Origin: Rhodocytophaga aerolata
GTDB lineage: Bacteria > Bacteroidota > Bacteroidia > Cytophagales > 172606-1
Assembly (NCBI RefSeq): GCF_030503435.1
Contig: NZ_JAUKPO010000003.1
Span: forward strand, 62,001 to 126,000
Direction of reading: 5' to 3'
DNA length: 64,000 nt
The position numbers and the translations under genes are program-made. The notes under the pieces are model-generated. The model did not search any database. It worked only from the letters and a program-made list of their open reading frames with translations, and was not told the origin of the DNA. Shown one piece after another: positions 56,112 to 64,000 of the stretch; the first letter of the stretch is position 1; every line of letters starts with the position of its first letter.

Positions 56112-58085
56112 TTACTTAGGCCTGAATATTTCAAACTCTACCCGCCTATTTATTTTACGGTCTGCATCTGTTTTTTCGTCTACAATAGGCATAGTGCTGC
56201 CATACCCATACGCTTCTACACGGCTTTCGTCCAGACTACCTTTTGTGATAATATACTTTTTGATGGATTCAGCCCGGCGTTGTGAAAGCTTTAAATTTGA
56301 AGAGGCATCGCCATGCGAATCGGTGTGACCTGAAATTTTCAGTTTAAAATCCGGGTGATCTAATAAGAAATCTACCACTTTGTTTAAGTCAGGCATCATA
56401 GCTTGCTTAATTTCAGCGCTGTTCTCAGCAAACTCTACGGAAGCAAAACCCCATTTTTTCAGGTCAATATGCGGGGTCTCAATATGAATGGCTGTATCAC
56501 TGACTAAACGGAAAGTTCTTTCAATCCTAAAAAAGTCATCGCCGGTGATAATTACCAAATAGTCGTTATCCCGGATCAGATCAAAATCATACGTTCCATC
56601 TGGCCGCAGGTATTTAGGGGCCACTTCAATTCCATTTGTCAAGTCTATGATAGAAACAATGCCCGTAAAAGGATTTCCTGTTAAAGAATCAATTACTGAC
56701 CCTTCAAATTTTGTAATAGCGCCAGGCTGAGCTTCCATTGGCAGCGGAAAAGAAAACAAATCCAGGTTTTTTATATCATTCTCTTCTGAACGTGCGTAAT
56801 ACAAATCTTTTGAGTTAGAATCTATGGTAAAATAATATTCGCTTCCTTTACCATTCACTAATGGGCCAATACTCCTGGGCTCCTGCCATTTACTGCCAAT
56901 TTTATAACATTTATAAATGTCGAAGTTGCCGAAGTTTAACAAATGGCCATTAGAACTGAAGTACAAGACATCATATATGGGATGATAGAAAGGACTTACT
57001 TCGCTTTGGCGGGTATTTACTACAGGCCCCATATTTTGTGCCTGAGCCCAGCTTCCGTCCGCCCTTTTATAACTAAAATATAAATCCGACAGGCCAAAAC
57101 CACCTATCCGGTCGGAGGCAAAGTATAAGGTATCTTCATTATGAGACAAAGCCGGATGAGAATCCCAGGCTGTACTATTTACCTGCGGACCCAGATTACG
57201 GATATTGCCCCATGAACTATCTGCCTGTAGTTCTGCAATAAAAATATCGCAATTGCCATAACTTTCCGGGCTCTCACATCTGGAGAAAAACATTGTTCTA
57301 CCGTTTTTAGTTATTCTAGCAGATCCTTCATTATACCGGGTATTGATAGTTTGCAAAGACTGGGCTTCTTCCCAGTAATCTTCTACCTTACGGGTGTAAT
57401 AAATATCTTCATTTACAATAGTATTGGTTCCTACCCTCTTTACATTTCTTTTGGAAGTAAAAAATAATTGATTATTGTCTCCTGTTAAAGTCGGGCCATA
57501 ATCGGCTTGTGGTGAGTTTACATCATAACCCATGTTCAACAGCACACCTACAGGCGGACGTAGGGTATCAATAGATTTTCGGTACTCTACCAGTTCGTAA
57601 TAATATTCAATAGGCACAAAGTAATCTGTATCGTACTTAGAGAGAGAATCATAATACAGTTCCACCTTTTTTACGTCACCCCGGTGATGTTTCAAGACGA
57701 GTCTGTAGAGATACTTCGCTTTTTCGATATCATCTAACAATTCTACTAGTTTTGCCAAACGCCATAGGAGGTGCGTATCCCGGTAAAAATTCTGGACTCC
57801 AAAGTTTTTTACATAACTTGTTAGCAGGGCATAAGCTTTTTCCCATTCCTTCTTCTTCTCAAGCCGGTCAATCTGCTCTAATATTTTCGCATCCTGGTAG
57901 TAAGGAATTTTGTTTATATTCGTAAATTCAAATTGATACTGAGCTATCTGCGACAAACTATCTCTCTGAGCACTTTTAATAACTTTGGTTCTATATTTAG
58001 CCTTTGTATATTGACAGAATCCATCCTGAGATTTACATAGAAGAAGGATGGTAACAAGCAATATAGCATACCTGCTGATTTTCAT
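56112..58085 (-). CDS. OmpA-family protein with PD40 beta-propeller repeats
   Basis: A 657-residue envelope protein. A signal peptide (about 1-25, ending at DGFCQ) is followed by a helical TPR-like region (about 45-160), a WD40-like PD40 propeller (about 190-440; repeated units such as LFFTSKRNVKRVG, MFFSRCESPESYG, LYFASDRIGGFGLSDLYF and LYFSSNGHLLNFGNFDIY), a carboxypeptidase-regulatory-like domain (about 450-535) and a C-terminal OmpA domain. The OmpA domain has FAENSAEIKQ and the peptidoglycan-binding motif ISGHTDSHGDASSNLKLSQRRAESI. It therefore tethers to peptidoglycan. This architecture includes the PorE-like type IX secretion proteins, and porQ lies 3 kb away, but this assignment is not proven. 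Confidence 0.85.
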   Translation of the reverse strand: MKISRYAILLVTILLLCKSQDGFCQYTKAKYRTKVIKSAQRDSLSQIAQYQFEFTNINKIPYYQDAKILEQIDRLEKKKEWEKAYALLTSYVKNFGVQNFYRDTHLLWRLAKLVELLDDIEKAKYLYRLVLKHHRGDVKKVELYYDSLSKYDTDYFVPIEYYYELVEYRKSIDTLRPPVGVLLNMGYDVNSPQADYGPTLTGDNNQLFFTSKRNVKRVGTNTIVNEDIYYTRKVEDYWEEAQSLQTINTRYNEGSARITKNGRTMFFSRCESPESYGNCDIFIAELQADSSWGNIRNLGPQVNSTAWDSHPALSHNEDTLYFASDRIGGFGLSDLYFSYKRADGSWAQAQNMGPVVNTRQSEVSPFYHPIYDVLYFSSNGHLLNFGNFDIYKCYKIGSKWQEPRSIGPLVNGKGSEYYFTIDSNSKDLYYARSEENDIKNLDLFSFPLPMEAQPGAITKFEGSVIDSLTGNPFTGIVSIIDLTNGIEVAPKYLRPDGTYDFDLIRDNDYLVIITGDDFFRIERTFRLVSDTAIHIETPHIDLKKWGFASVEFAENSAEIKQAMMPDLNKVVDFLLDHPDFKLKISGHTDSHGDASSNLKLSQRRAESIKKYIITKGSLDESRVEAYGYGSTMPIVDEKTDADRKINRRVEFEIFRPK

Positions 58086-58213
58086 ATATTTATTACTTTA
58101 TCAGTAATGGAGTTAATCATAGCAAAAGTTAAATAAAAACTTAGTCAATACTCACAAAGCTAAAGGAATGTACGTTAAAGGTATGAAAGTACTACACCAT
58201 TAAGATAGAGTTT

Positions 58214-58229
58214 TGGCATAGGACTTGCA
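58214..58229 (+). promoter_or_regulatory. sigma-54 (-24/-12) promoter of lon
   Basis: TGGCATAGGACTTGCA matches TGGCACG-N4-TTGCA with all of the conserved TGGCA and TTGCA blocks and exact spacing (GG, 10 bases, GC). It is oriented toward lon, whose ATG is 82 bases downstream. No palindromic enhancer of the kind found near the ABC permeases is visible upstream. Confidence 0.7.
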
Positions 58230-58311
58230 AAATTTATATTATATATTACTACACACACTTTTATAGAAGAGTAGTGCCACAATGGCATATATTCTTACGC
58301 GATAAGATAAG

Positions 58312-60834
58312 ATGAGCTATAAAAAAACGAATAAAACATATAGAACTATATTACTTCCCGATGTGATGGATGATGATGCTGTCGAGATGATTCCGCTGTT
58401 ATCGCCCGAAGAAGAAGAAGAGATGGGTAAGTATAAAATTCCTGATGAGTTACCCATATTGCCAGTTAAAAATACCGTTTTATTTCCGGGTGTGGTTATT
58501 CCCATTACTGTTAGCCGCCAGAAATCTATACGGCTGGTGAAAAAGGCGTATAAAGGAAGCCGTATCATTGGTGTAACGGCACAAGCCAATGCTTCTAAAG
58601 AAGAGCCTAACTCCGAGGACTTATACAAAGTAGGTACAGTGGCACATATTCTGAAGATGCTGGTGCTTCCAGATGGTAATACAACTATTATTATTCAGGG
58701 AAAAAGAAGATTTGAGGTAGTAAATTTTCTTCATGAAGACCCGTTTATTACAGCCAAAGTAAACCTGCTGACAGAAAACTTTCCTGACATTAGTAAGCGT
58801 GAAACTAAGGCCCTGATCCGGTCTTTGAAAGATGCGGCATCCAAAATCCTAAAACTTAATCCGGAAATTCCGCAGGAAGCGCAGATTGCTTTAGACAATA
58901 TTGAAAGTCCTAGCTTCCTTACGCATTTTCTAGCTTCAAATATTAACGCCGATGTACTAGACAAGCAGAAGATTCTGGAAACCAATGATGGCATTCAGCG
59001 GGCTACTACTCTGCTACAGTATATGCTGAAAGATATTCAGTTGCTGGAGTTGAAAAATGAGATTCAGAGTAAAGTACATTCGGATATTGATCAGCAACAA
59101 CGGGACTATTACCTGCGCCAGCAAATAAAAGTATTACAGGACGAACTAGGTTATGAAAGCCAGGATCAGGAGATAGATAATTTGCGGGTGAAAGGCGCTA
59201 AAAAGAAATGGCCAGAGGTGGTAGCTAAGCATTTCAATAAAGAACTGGATAAAATTGCCCGGATGAACCCGGCTGCCGCAGAATACCCAGTATCTATGAA
59301 TTATATAGAAATGCTGATAGATTTACCCTGGGGCGAATACACGAAAGATAACTTTGACTTAAAAAAAGCCAGAAAGATTCTTGATGCAGATCACTTCGGG
59401 CTGGAAAAGGTAAAGGAACGTATTATTGAATACCTGGCGGTATTGAAGCTAAAAAACAACATGAAAGGGCCTATTCTGTGTTTATATGGCCCTCCAGGCG
59501 TGGGTAAAACATCCTTAGGCCGGTCTATTGCTAAAGCATTGAACCGCAAGTATGTCAGAATGTCATTGGGCGGCGTGCATGATGAGGCAGAAATCCGTGG
59601 GCACAGGAAAACATATGTAGGTGCATTGCCCGGAAAAATTGTTCAGAATATTAAAAAGGTAAAATCCTCTAATCCGGTGTTTATTCTCGATGAGATAGAT
59701 AAGGTTTCTTCTGATTTTAGAGGCGATCCTTCATCGGCTTTGCTAGAAGTTTTAGACCCGGAGCAGAATTTTGCTTTTATGGATAATTACCTGGAAGTAG
59801 AATATGATCTTTCTAAAGTCTTGTTTATTGCAACCGCCAACTCTTTGGAAACCATTCAACCGGCTTTGCGCGATAGAATGGAAATTATAGAAATTAACGG
59901 TTATACGCTGGAGGAAAAAGTTCAGATTGCTAAACAGCACTTAGTGCCCAAACAGAAAAAAGAACATGGGTTGGGCACCAAAGATGTAACCCTGGATACA
60001 AAAGCGATTGTTAAAATTATAGATGACTATACACGCGAATCAGGCGTGCGTACGTTGGAGCGGAAAATAGGCACTGTTATCCGGAAAGTAGCCAAAGCCA
60101 TTGCCATGGAAGAGCCGTATAGCAAGGTTATTAGGGAGCAGGATGTAGCTAAAATGCTGGGGGCCGAAATATTCGATAAAGAACTCTACCAGAACAATGA
60201 AGTACCCGGCGTGGTAACTGGCCTAGCCTGGACGCAAGTAGGTGGCGAGATATTGTTTATTGAATCCAGCTTAAGCCGTGGACGTGGGAAACTTACCCTT
60301 TCCGGCCAGTTAGGCGATGTTATGAAGGAATCCGCCATAGCGGCATTGTCTTATTTGAGAGCCAATGCTGAAAATTTGCAGATAGATTACCGGGTATTCG
60401 ACCAGTTTGATTTACACATACACGTACCTGCCGGTGCAGTACCAAAAGACGGACCTTCTGCTGGTATTACCATGTTTACCTCTCTGGCTTCTTTGTATAC
60501 ACAGCGCAAAGTCAAAGACCGCCTGGCTATGACCGGTGAAATTACGTTGCGTGGAAGGGTACTGCCTGTAGGTGGAATTAAGGAAAAGATATTAGCAGCC
60601 AAAAGAGCAGGCATTAAAGAAATAATTTTATGCGCTAAAAACAGAAAAGATATAGAGGAGATAAATGCCACCTATATTCAAGACTTAAAAATCCATTATG
60701 TAGATCATGTAGATGATGTGCTAGATATTGCTTTGTTGAAAGAGAAGGTAAAGAATCCTTTTAATTTATCTATTATTGAGAATATGAATGGCACGTCTTC
60801 CTATACAAATCAGGTAAATACGCCGGTTTCCTGA
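58312..60834 (+). CDS. lon: Lon protease (endopeptidase La)
   Basis: An 840-residue ATP-dependent cytoplasmic protease that degrades misfolded and regulatory proteins. The order of domains is Lon N-terminal substrate domain (about 40-250), AAA+ module with Walker A GPPGVGKTS (about 395-403) and the Walker B FILDEIDK, and the C-terminal S16 protease domain. The catalytic dyad is Ser716 in PKDGPSAGI and Lys759 in GGIKEKIL, 43 residues apart as in E. coli. The N-terminus carries about 30 extra acidic residues. The gene is preceded by a -24/-12 promoter-like element and followed by a strong terminator. Confidence 0.97.
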   Translation: MSYKKTNKTYRTILLPDVMDDDAVEMIPLLSPEEEEEMGKYKIPDELPILPVKNTVLFPGVVIPITVSRQKSIRLVKKAYKGSRIIGVTAQANASKEEPNSEDLYKVGTVAHILKMLVLPDGNTTIIIQGKRRFEVVNFLHEDPFITAKVNLLTENFPDISKRETKALIRSLKDAASKILKLNPEIPQEAQIALDNIESPSFLTHFLASNINADVLDKQKILETNDGIQRATTLLQYMLKDIQLLELKNEIQSKVHSDIDQQQRDYYLRQQIKVLQDELGYESQDQEIDNLRVKGAKKKWPEVVAKHFNKELDKIARMNPAAAEYPVSMNYIEMLIDLPWGEYTKDNFDLKKARKILDADHFGLEKVKERIIEYLAVLKLKNNMKGPILCLYGPPGVGKTSLGRSIAKALNRKYVRMSLGGVHDEAEIRGHRKTYVGALPGKIVQNIKKVKSSNPVFILDEIDKVSSDFRGDPSSALLEVLDPEQNFAFMDNYLEVEYDLSKVLFIATANSLETIQPALRDRMEIIEINGYTLEEKVQIAKQHLVPKQKKEHGLGTKDVTLDTKAIVKIIDDYTRESGVRTLERKIGTVIRKVAKAIAMEEPYSKVIREQDVAKMLGAEIFDKELYQNNEVPGVVTGLAWTQVGGEILFIESSLSRGRGKLTLSGQLGDVMKESAIAALSYLRANAENLQIDYRVFDQFDLHIHVPAGAVPKDGPSAGITMFTSLASLYTQRKVKDRLAMTGEITLRGRVLPVGGIKEKILAAKRAGIKEIILCAKNRKDIEEINATYIQDLKIHYVDHVDDVLDIALLKEKVKNPFNLSIIENMNGTSSYTNQVNTPVS

Positions 60835-60864
60835 TACAATATAAGTTTTTTAAGCAAATACATT

Positions 60865-60909
60865 AAAACAGAAGTCATCTCTTGCTAAATTGGAGATGAC
60901 TTCTGTTTT
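60865..60909 (+). terminator. hairpin terminator of lon
   Basis: AAAACAGAAGTCATCTC and GAGATGACTTCTGTTTT form a 17 bp perfect stem with an 11-base loop, followed by more T. It ends only ten bases before the first possible codon of porQ. Confidence 0.9.
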
Positions 60910-60919
60910 TTATTAAACT

Positions 60920-61993
60920 ATTAATTATATCCGGTTTTCCATTGTATTTTATGTCTTCCTAGCAAGTGTAGGTATTTTAATAACACTTGAGCCTGCTTAT
61001 TCACAACACCTGGGTGGGCGTAATGGATTTGCTTTTCTACGATTACCTACAAATGCCCCACAGGCTGCTTTAGGAGGCAGTAACCTATCATTAATTAACT
61101 CGAATGTAAATCTGTTTACAGCTAATCCGGCTCTGTTGAATACGGCAATGCATAAACATGCTTCTTTCAATTTTGTGCCTTATTATACAGGTGTAAATTA
61201 TTCCACCCTAACTTATGCACATAAATTTAACAAAGCCGGTAGGTGGGGAGTAGCCTTGCAGTATTTGGATTATGGAAGTTTTGAAGAAACGGATGCTACA
61301 GGAGCAGTAGTAGGTAGTTTTCAGGCAAATGATTTTGTAGTAACCACCGCCCACGCCCGTTCTATTGGTCCATATACAGTAGGAATGAATGTGAAATTAG
61401 CTGGGTCTACTATTGCGGAATATAATGCGTACGGTTTGTTGCTTGATATGGGTGGTGTATTCAAACATCCGGAACATGACCTCACGATTGGATTGCTGAT
61501 AAAAAATGCAGGATTTGCCTTTAAGTCGTATACACCAGGGAATAATTTAGGTATGCCATTTGATGTACAAGTGGGTACATCTTTCAAACCAGAGTTTATG
61601 CCTCTGCGGTTTTCATTTACAGCCCATCATCTGCATACCTTTGATATTGCCTATGATGACCCAGCTTATAACACCATTATTGACCAAAATGGCAACCAGG
61701 TAATAGAGAAAATAAGCTTTACTGATAAACTATTCAGGCATTTTGTTTTTGGGACAGAAATATTATTGAGTAAAGCATTTCAGCTGCAAGCCGGATATAA
61801 TCATTTAGTTAGGCAGGAGATGAAGCTGGAAAACCGGATGGCCGGGGCAGGTTTATCTTTTGGAGCTTCTTTACAGATCAAAGCCTTTCAAATGGCCTAT
61901 AGCCGGGCGTATCATCATGCCGCCGGAGGAGTCAGTTATTTGACACTCATAAGTAACTTTGGAGCCTTAATTAAAAAGAAAGAAAGCAAGTAA
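60920..61993 (+). CDS. porQ: type IX secretion system protein PorQ (unusual start)
   Basis: An outer-membrane beta-barrel-like protein needed for the type IX secretion system. The mature part begins QHLGGRNGFAFLRLPTNAP and contains the PorQ segments AALGGSNLSLINSNVNLFTANPALLN and FVPYYTGVNYSTLTYAHKF. A signal peptide can be read upstream in the same frame (RFSIVFYVFLASVGILITLEPAYSQ). However, no ATG, GTG or TTG is present between the in-frame stop at 60914-60916 and the mature region. Candidate starts are ATT at 60920, ATC at 60929 and ATT at 60941. The first in-frame TTG, at 61136, would cut off the signal peptide. I give the longest version, 357 residues. The lon terminator is directly upstream. 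Confidence 0.78.
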   Translation: MNYIRFSIVFYVFLASVGILITLEPAYSQHLGGRNGFAFLRLPTNAPQAALGGSNLSLINSNVNLFTANPALLNTAMHKHASFNFVPYYTGVNYSTLTYAHKFNKAGRWGVALQYLDYGSFEETDATGAVVGSFQANDFVVTTAHARSIGPYTVGMNVKLAGSTIAEYNAYGLLLDMGGVFKHPEHDLTIGLLIKNAGFAFKSYTPGNNLGMPFDVQVGTSFKPEFMPLRFSFTAHHLHTFDIAYDDPAYNTIIDQNGNQVIEKISFTDKLFRHFVFGTEILLSKAFQLQAGYNHLVRQEMKLENRMAGAGLSFGASLQIKAFQMAYSRAYHHAAGGVSYLTLISNFGALIKKKESK

Positions 61994-62013
61994 TTCAACT
62001 ACTTGCTTTCTTT
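61979..62013. terminator. bidirectional hairpin terminator between porQ and the M2 peptidase gene
   Basis: AAAGAAAGCAAGTA and TACTTGCTTTCTTT form a 14 bp stem with a 7-base loop. It overlaps the porQ stop codon and serves both convergent genes. Confidence 0.85.
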
Positions 62014-62021
62014 TATACAAC

Positions 62022-63839
62022 TTATATCTTTTCGGGAAGCGTATATTTTCTTCCTTTGTTAGCTTCTTTCAGATATGGCATAAGCGGCTGAAAGTAATTA
62101 AGCATAGCTTCCGCATTTAGCTCTTTCCCAGTAGATTCTTTCAGTAATTCACGCCAATTACGGCTGGCACCTGGTGTCAAAATCTTTTTTAGAAAATTGC
62201 CTACCTCTTTGTTGCCATAATAATTGGTAGCTTTTGGATTTTGCTTTAAAATAGTTGTAGCCACATGATCGTGCAGTTGAAAAAGTAATGCAAAAGAAAG
62301 GGCATAGTCATAATACTGGGCGGCATCGTCGTTAATATGGGTTTTAGAGGCGGCATCTGTGTATTCTTCTCCGCGTTCGGCAGGTGGCACCATACCCTGA
62401 TATTTCTGGCTTAATTCCCACCAACGTTTGTTAAACTGGTCTGGCGGCAGATTATTAACATATAAGTCATGCTCAAACTCAGTCATAACACCGGCTGAAA
62501 AAGGAATAAATACAATATAATTTAAAGCTTCTTTCAATAATTCTTTTGTTTCATCGGTTTTAGTATTCGGCTCAATCAGGCCAAGGTTTGCCAGAAAGGG
62601 TTTCTGCATAGCAGCCAGGCCCATCATACTACCCACTGCTTCATGAAAAGCCCGGTTGGCTCCTCCTCTTAACAGAGGCGGAACTTCAGAATTAGTATAA
62701 CTCATGTAGTAATATACATGACCTAGTTCATGATGTGTAGTTTCATACCAATCTGCATTCGGAATTACACTCATCAGGCTGCGCACATCTTGTTGCAAAT
62801 CCATGTGCCAGGCAGACGCATGGTTATTTTTCTTATAATTGGCTTCTACAGGTGCCGGATACAAACTTGATTTTTCATAGAAACTGGCGGGCAATGAGTC
62901 GAACCCTAAACTGATATAGAATCTTTCTGCTTGCTTCACCAGCCATTCAGCCTCCTTTTTGGCTAACGCCTCATCCAGATTAATTCCTTCTACGTCTATC
63001 ATAGCAGACCAATCCTGGCCCCAGCGGTTAGGCAGCCAATGGGCAGGCAGCATCTCCGGAACCTCTTTGATTCCATATTTATTCGCTAACTCGTACCGGG
63101 CATAGGTATGCAATTCGCGGTACAATGGCCATATATCACTAATCAGCTTTTTATTCATCTCCATCATTTCCGGCACCGTCATGTTATATTCGGAAACCTG
63201 GTAAGTAAAATAATCCTTGTATCCTAACGCCTGCACTGTTTGGTTCCGCAAACCGCGTAAATCTACCAAACCTGCTTTTAGGTTTTTGCCTACTTCTTTA
63301 CTGGCCTGCCATGCAGCAAGCCGTTTGGTGATGTTTTTCTCTTCTCTTAAAATTTCATCAATTCCATTAGGTGTAATGGGTTTGCCATCTAGCGTATAAT
63401 TAAATCCAAAAAGCTTTTCTGTCTGCTGGGTTTCTGCTTTTATCCGTTTGCTTACCACCTCAGCTACTGTCTGAGGATTATTGGCTGCCTGGTATAGAAT
63501 AGTTTCCAGTTGTTTTACCTGGATAGGCGTTAGCTTTTCTTTTTGCTCCAGATATTTTCTTGTCTTTTCAATATTCTCTTTACTTCCTGTAAAATTGGCA
63601 AACGCTTCACTAGCTACTTGTGTACGGTAAGCATTGGTGGTATCTCCTTCAACTATATGCGTATTGGTTTCCCATTGTGCCAGTGAAAGATCGTAGTATA
63701 ATTTTACATATTGATTGGTGTAGGTGTCCAGGTATTGCTGCACCTCTAAAGCCAGGGTATTATCTTCTGTTTTTGTAGTAGTTGTGCTACAGGATAGCAT
63801 AAGGAGAGAAAAAACAAACAATAGGTAATATGGTTTCAT
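62022..63839 (-). CDS. M2-family metallopeptidase (peptidyl-dipeptidase, ACE-like) lipoprotein
   Basis: A 605-residue periplasmic peptidase that should remove dipeptides from peptide C-termini. A lipobox (LMLSC) gives a lipidated Cys17. The gluzincin site is HHELGH, with H370 and H374 as zinc ligands, and the third ligand Glu is in GANRAFHEAVG (E400), equivalent to GANPGFHEAIGD in angiotensin-converting enzyme. The spacing from the first His to the Glu is 30 residues, two more than in ACE. Other ACE-like segments include SAWHMDLQQDVRSLM and PNADWYETTHHE. It is the last gene visible, reading leftward. Confidence 0.88.
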   Translation of the reverse strand: MKPYYLLFVFSLLMLSCSTTTTKTEDNTLALEVQQYLDTYTNQYVKLYYDLSLAQWETNTHIVEGDTTNAYRTQVASEAFANFTGSKENIEKTRKYLEQKEKLTPIQVKQLETILYQAANNPQTVAEVVSKRIKAETQQTEKLFGFNYTLDGKPITPNGIDEILREEKNITKRLAAWQASKEVGKNLKAGLVDLRGLRNQTVQALGYKDYFTYQVSEYNMTVPEMMEMNKKLISDIWPLYRELHTYARYELANKYGIKEVPEMLPAHWLPNRWGQDWSAMIDVEGINLDEALAKKEAEWLVKQAERFYISLGFDSLPASFYEKSSLYPAPVEANYKKNNHASAWHMDLQQDVRSLMSVIPNADWYETTHHELGHVYYYMSYTNSEVPPLLRGGANRAFHEAVGSMMGLAAMQKPFLANLGLIEPNTKTDETKELLKEALNYIVFIPFSAGVMTEFEHDLYVNNLPPDQFNKRWWELSQKYQGMVPPAERGEEYTDAASKTHINDDAAQYYDYALSFALLFQLHDHVATTILKQNPKATNYYGNKEVGNFLKKILTPGASRNWRELLKESTGKELNAEAMLNYFQPLMPYLKEANKGRKYTLPEKI

Positions 63840-64000
63840 ATAGCAAAGGAGTTAATTAGGAACTGTACAAGGGCATGCATCTTAAAAATAAGCAGATAAT
63901 CTGGAGAAAAGACTGCTATAAGTCAGAATTTGTTTTTGCTTCGACTTTTAAGCCTTCTATATACTTTGCACAACTTTGTATGAACTAAGACGTTGTATTT
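63840..64000. other. intergenic region at the right edge
   Basis: The region upstream of the M2 peptidase holds no recognisable open frame. A rightward TATACTTTG near 63970 resembles a -7 element for a gene beyond the window but has one extra spacer base. Confidence 0.35.

Overview
The window looks like chromosomal DNA from a Bacteroidota bacterium, most likely of the order Cytophagales. The evidence is three SusC/SusD outer-membrane uptake pairs, a type IX secretion component (PorQ), a GH3-type adenylating enzyme, FtsX-like permeases with duplicated domains, a type A RNase P RNA, Bacteroidota-type promoters (TTTG, about 20 bp, TAnnTTTG) and moderate-to-low GC with AT-rich spacers. I see no phage, insertion sequence, CRISPR array, tRNA or rRNA. 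The genus cannot be told from the sequence alone.

Layout. 0-4.5 kb: a DabA-DabB inorganic-carbon uptake pair. 4.9-9.7 kb: a MerC-like membrane protein, a Tat/lipoprotein FAD oxidoreductase and a large secreted zinc metalloprotease. 10.2-16.3 kb: an ABC system of two FtsX-like permeases and one ATPase. Each permease gene has a -24/-12 (sigma-54 type) promoter and two upstream copies of a TGTCCG-N4-CGGACA palindrome. 16.3-17.3 kb: a secreted esterase. 18-34 kb: three SusC/SusD pairs; the first two are tandem paralogues sharing an almost unchanged DNA patch, and the third is in opposite orientation. 34.4-40.1 kb: membrane and envelope proteins (GT-C glycosyltransferase-like, an HTTM-like coupled pair, MORN-repeat protein, DUF4142 lipoprotein). 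40.3-43 kb: a sigma-54 response regulator without a DNA-binding domain, the RNase P RNA gene with two AT-rich expansions, and a universal stress protein. 43-51 kb: acyltransferase, UMF1 transporter, YiaA/B protein, a helical-repeat protein, GNAT, DinB and an HtrA-type protease. 51-56 kb: GH3 enzyme, Dxr, RseP and a DUF6702-like protein. 56-64 kb: OmpA/PD40 lipoprotein-like protein, Lon (with its own -24/-12 promoter), PorQ (no usual start codon) and an M2-family peptidase.

The most interesting thread is regulatory. Three well-spaced -24/-12 promoters can be read: two before the FtsX-like permeases with tandem palindromes 56-65 bp upstream, and one before lon without such palindromes. The only sigma-54 activator in the window lacks a helix-turn-helix, so it probably is not the protein that binds the palindromes. 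Other points worth a second look are the repeat-expanded RNase P RNA, the missing porQ start codon and the conserved N-terminal DNA patch shared by two otherwise divergent SusC genes.
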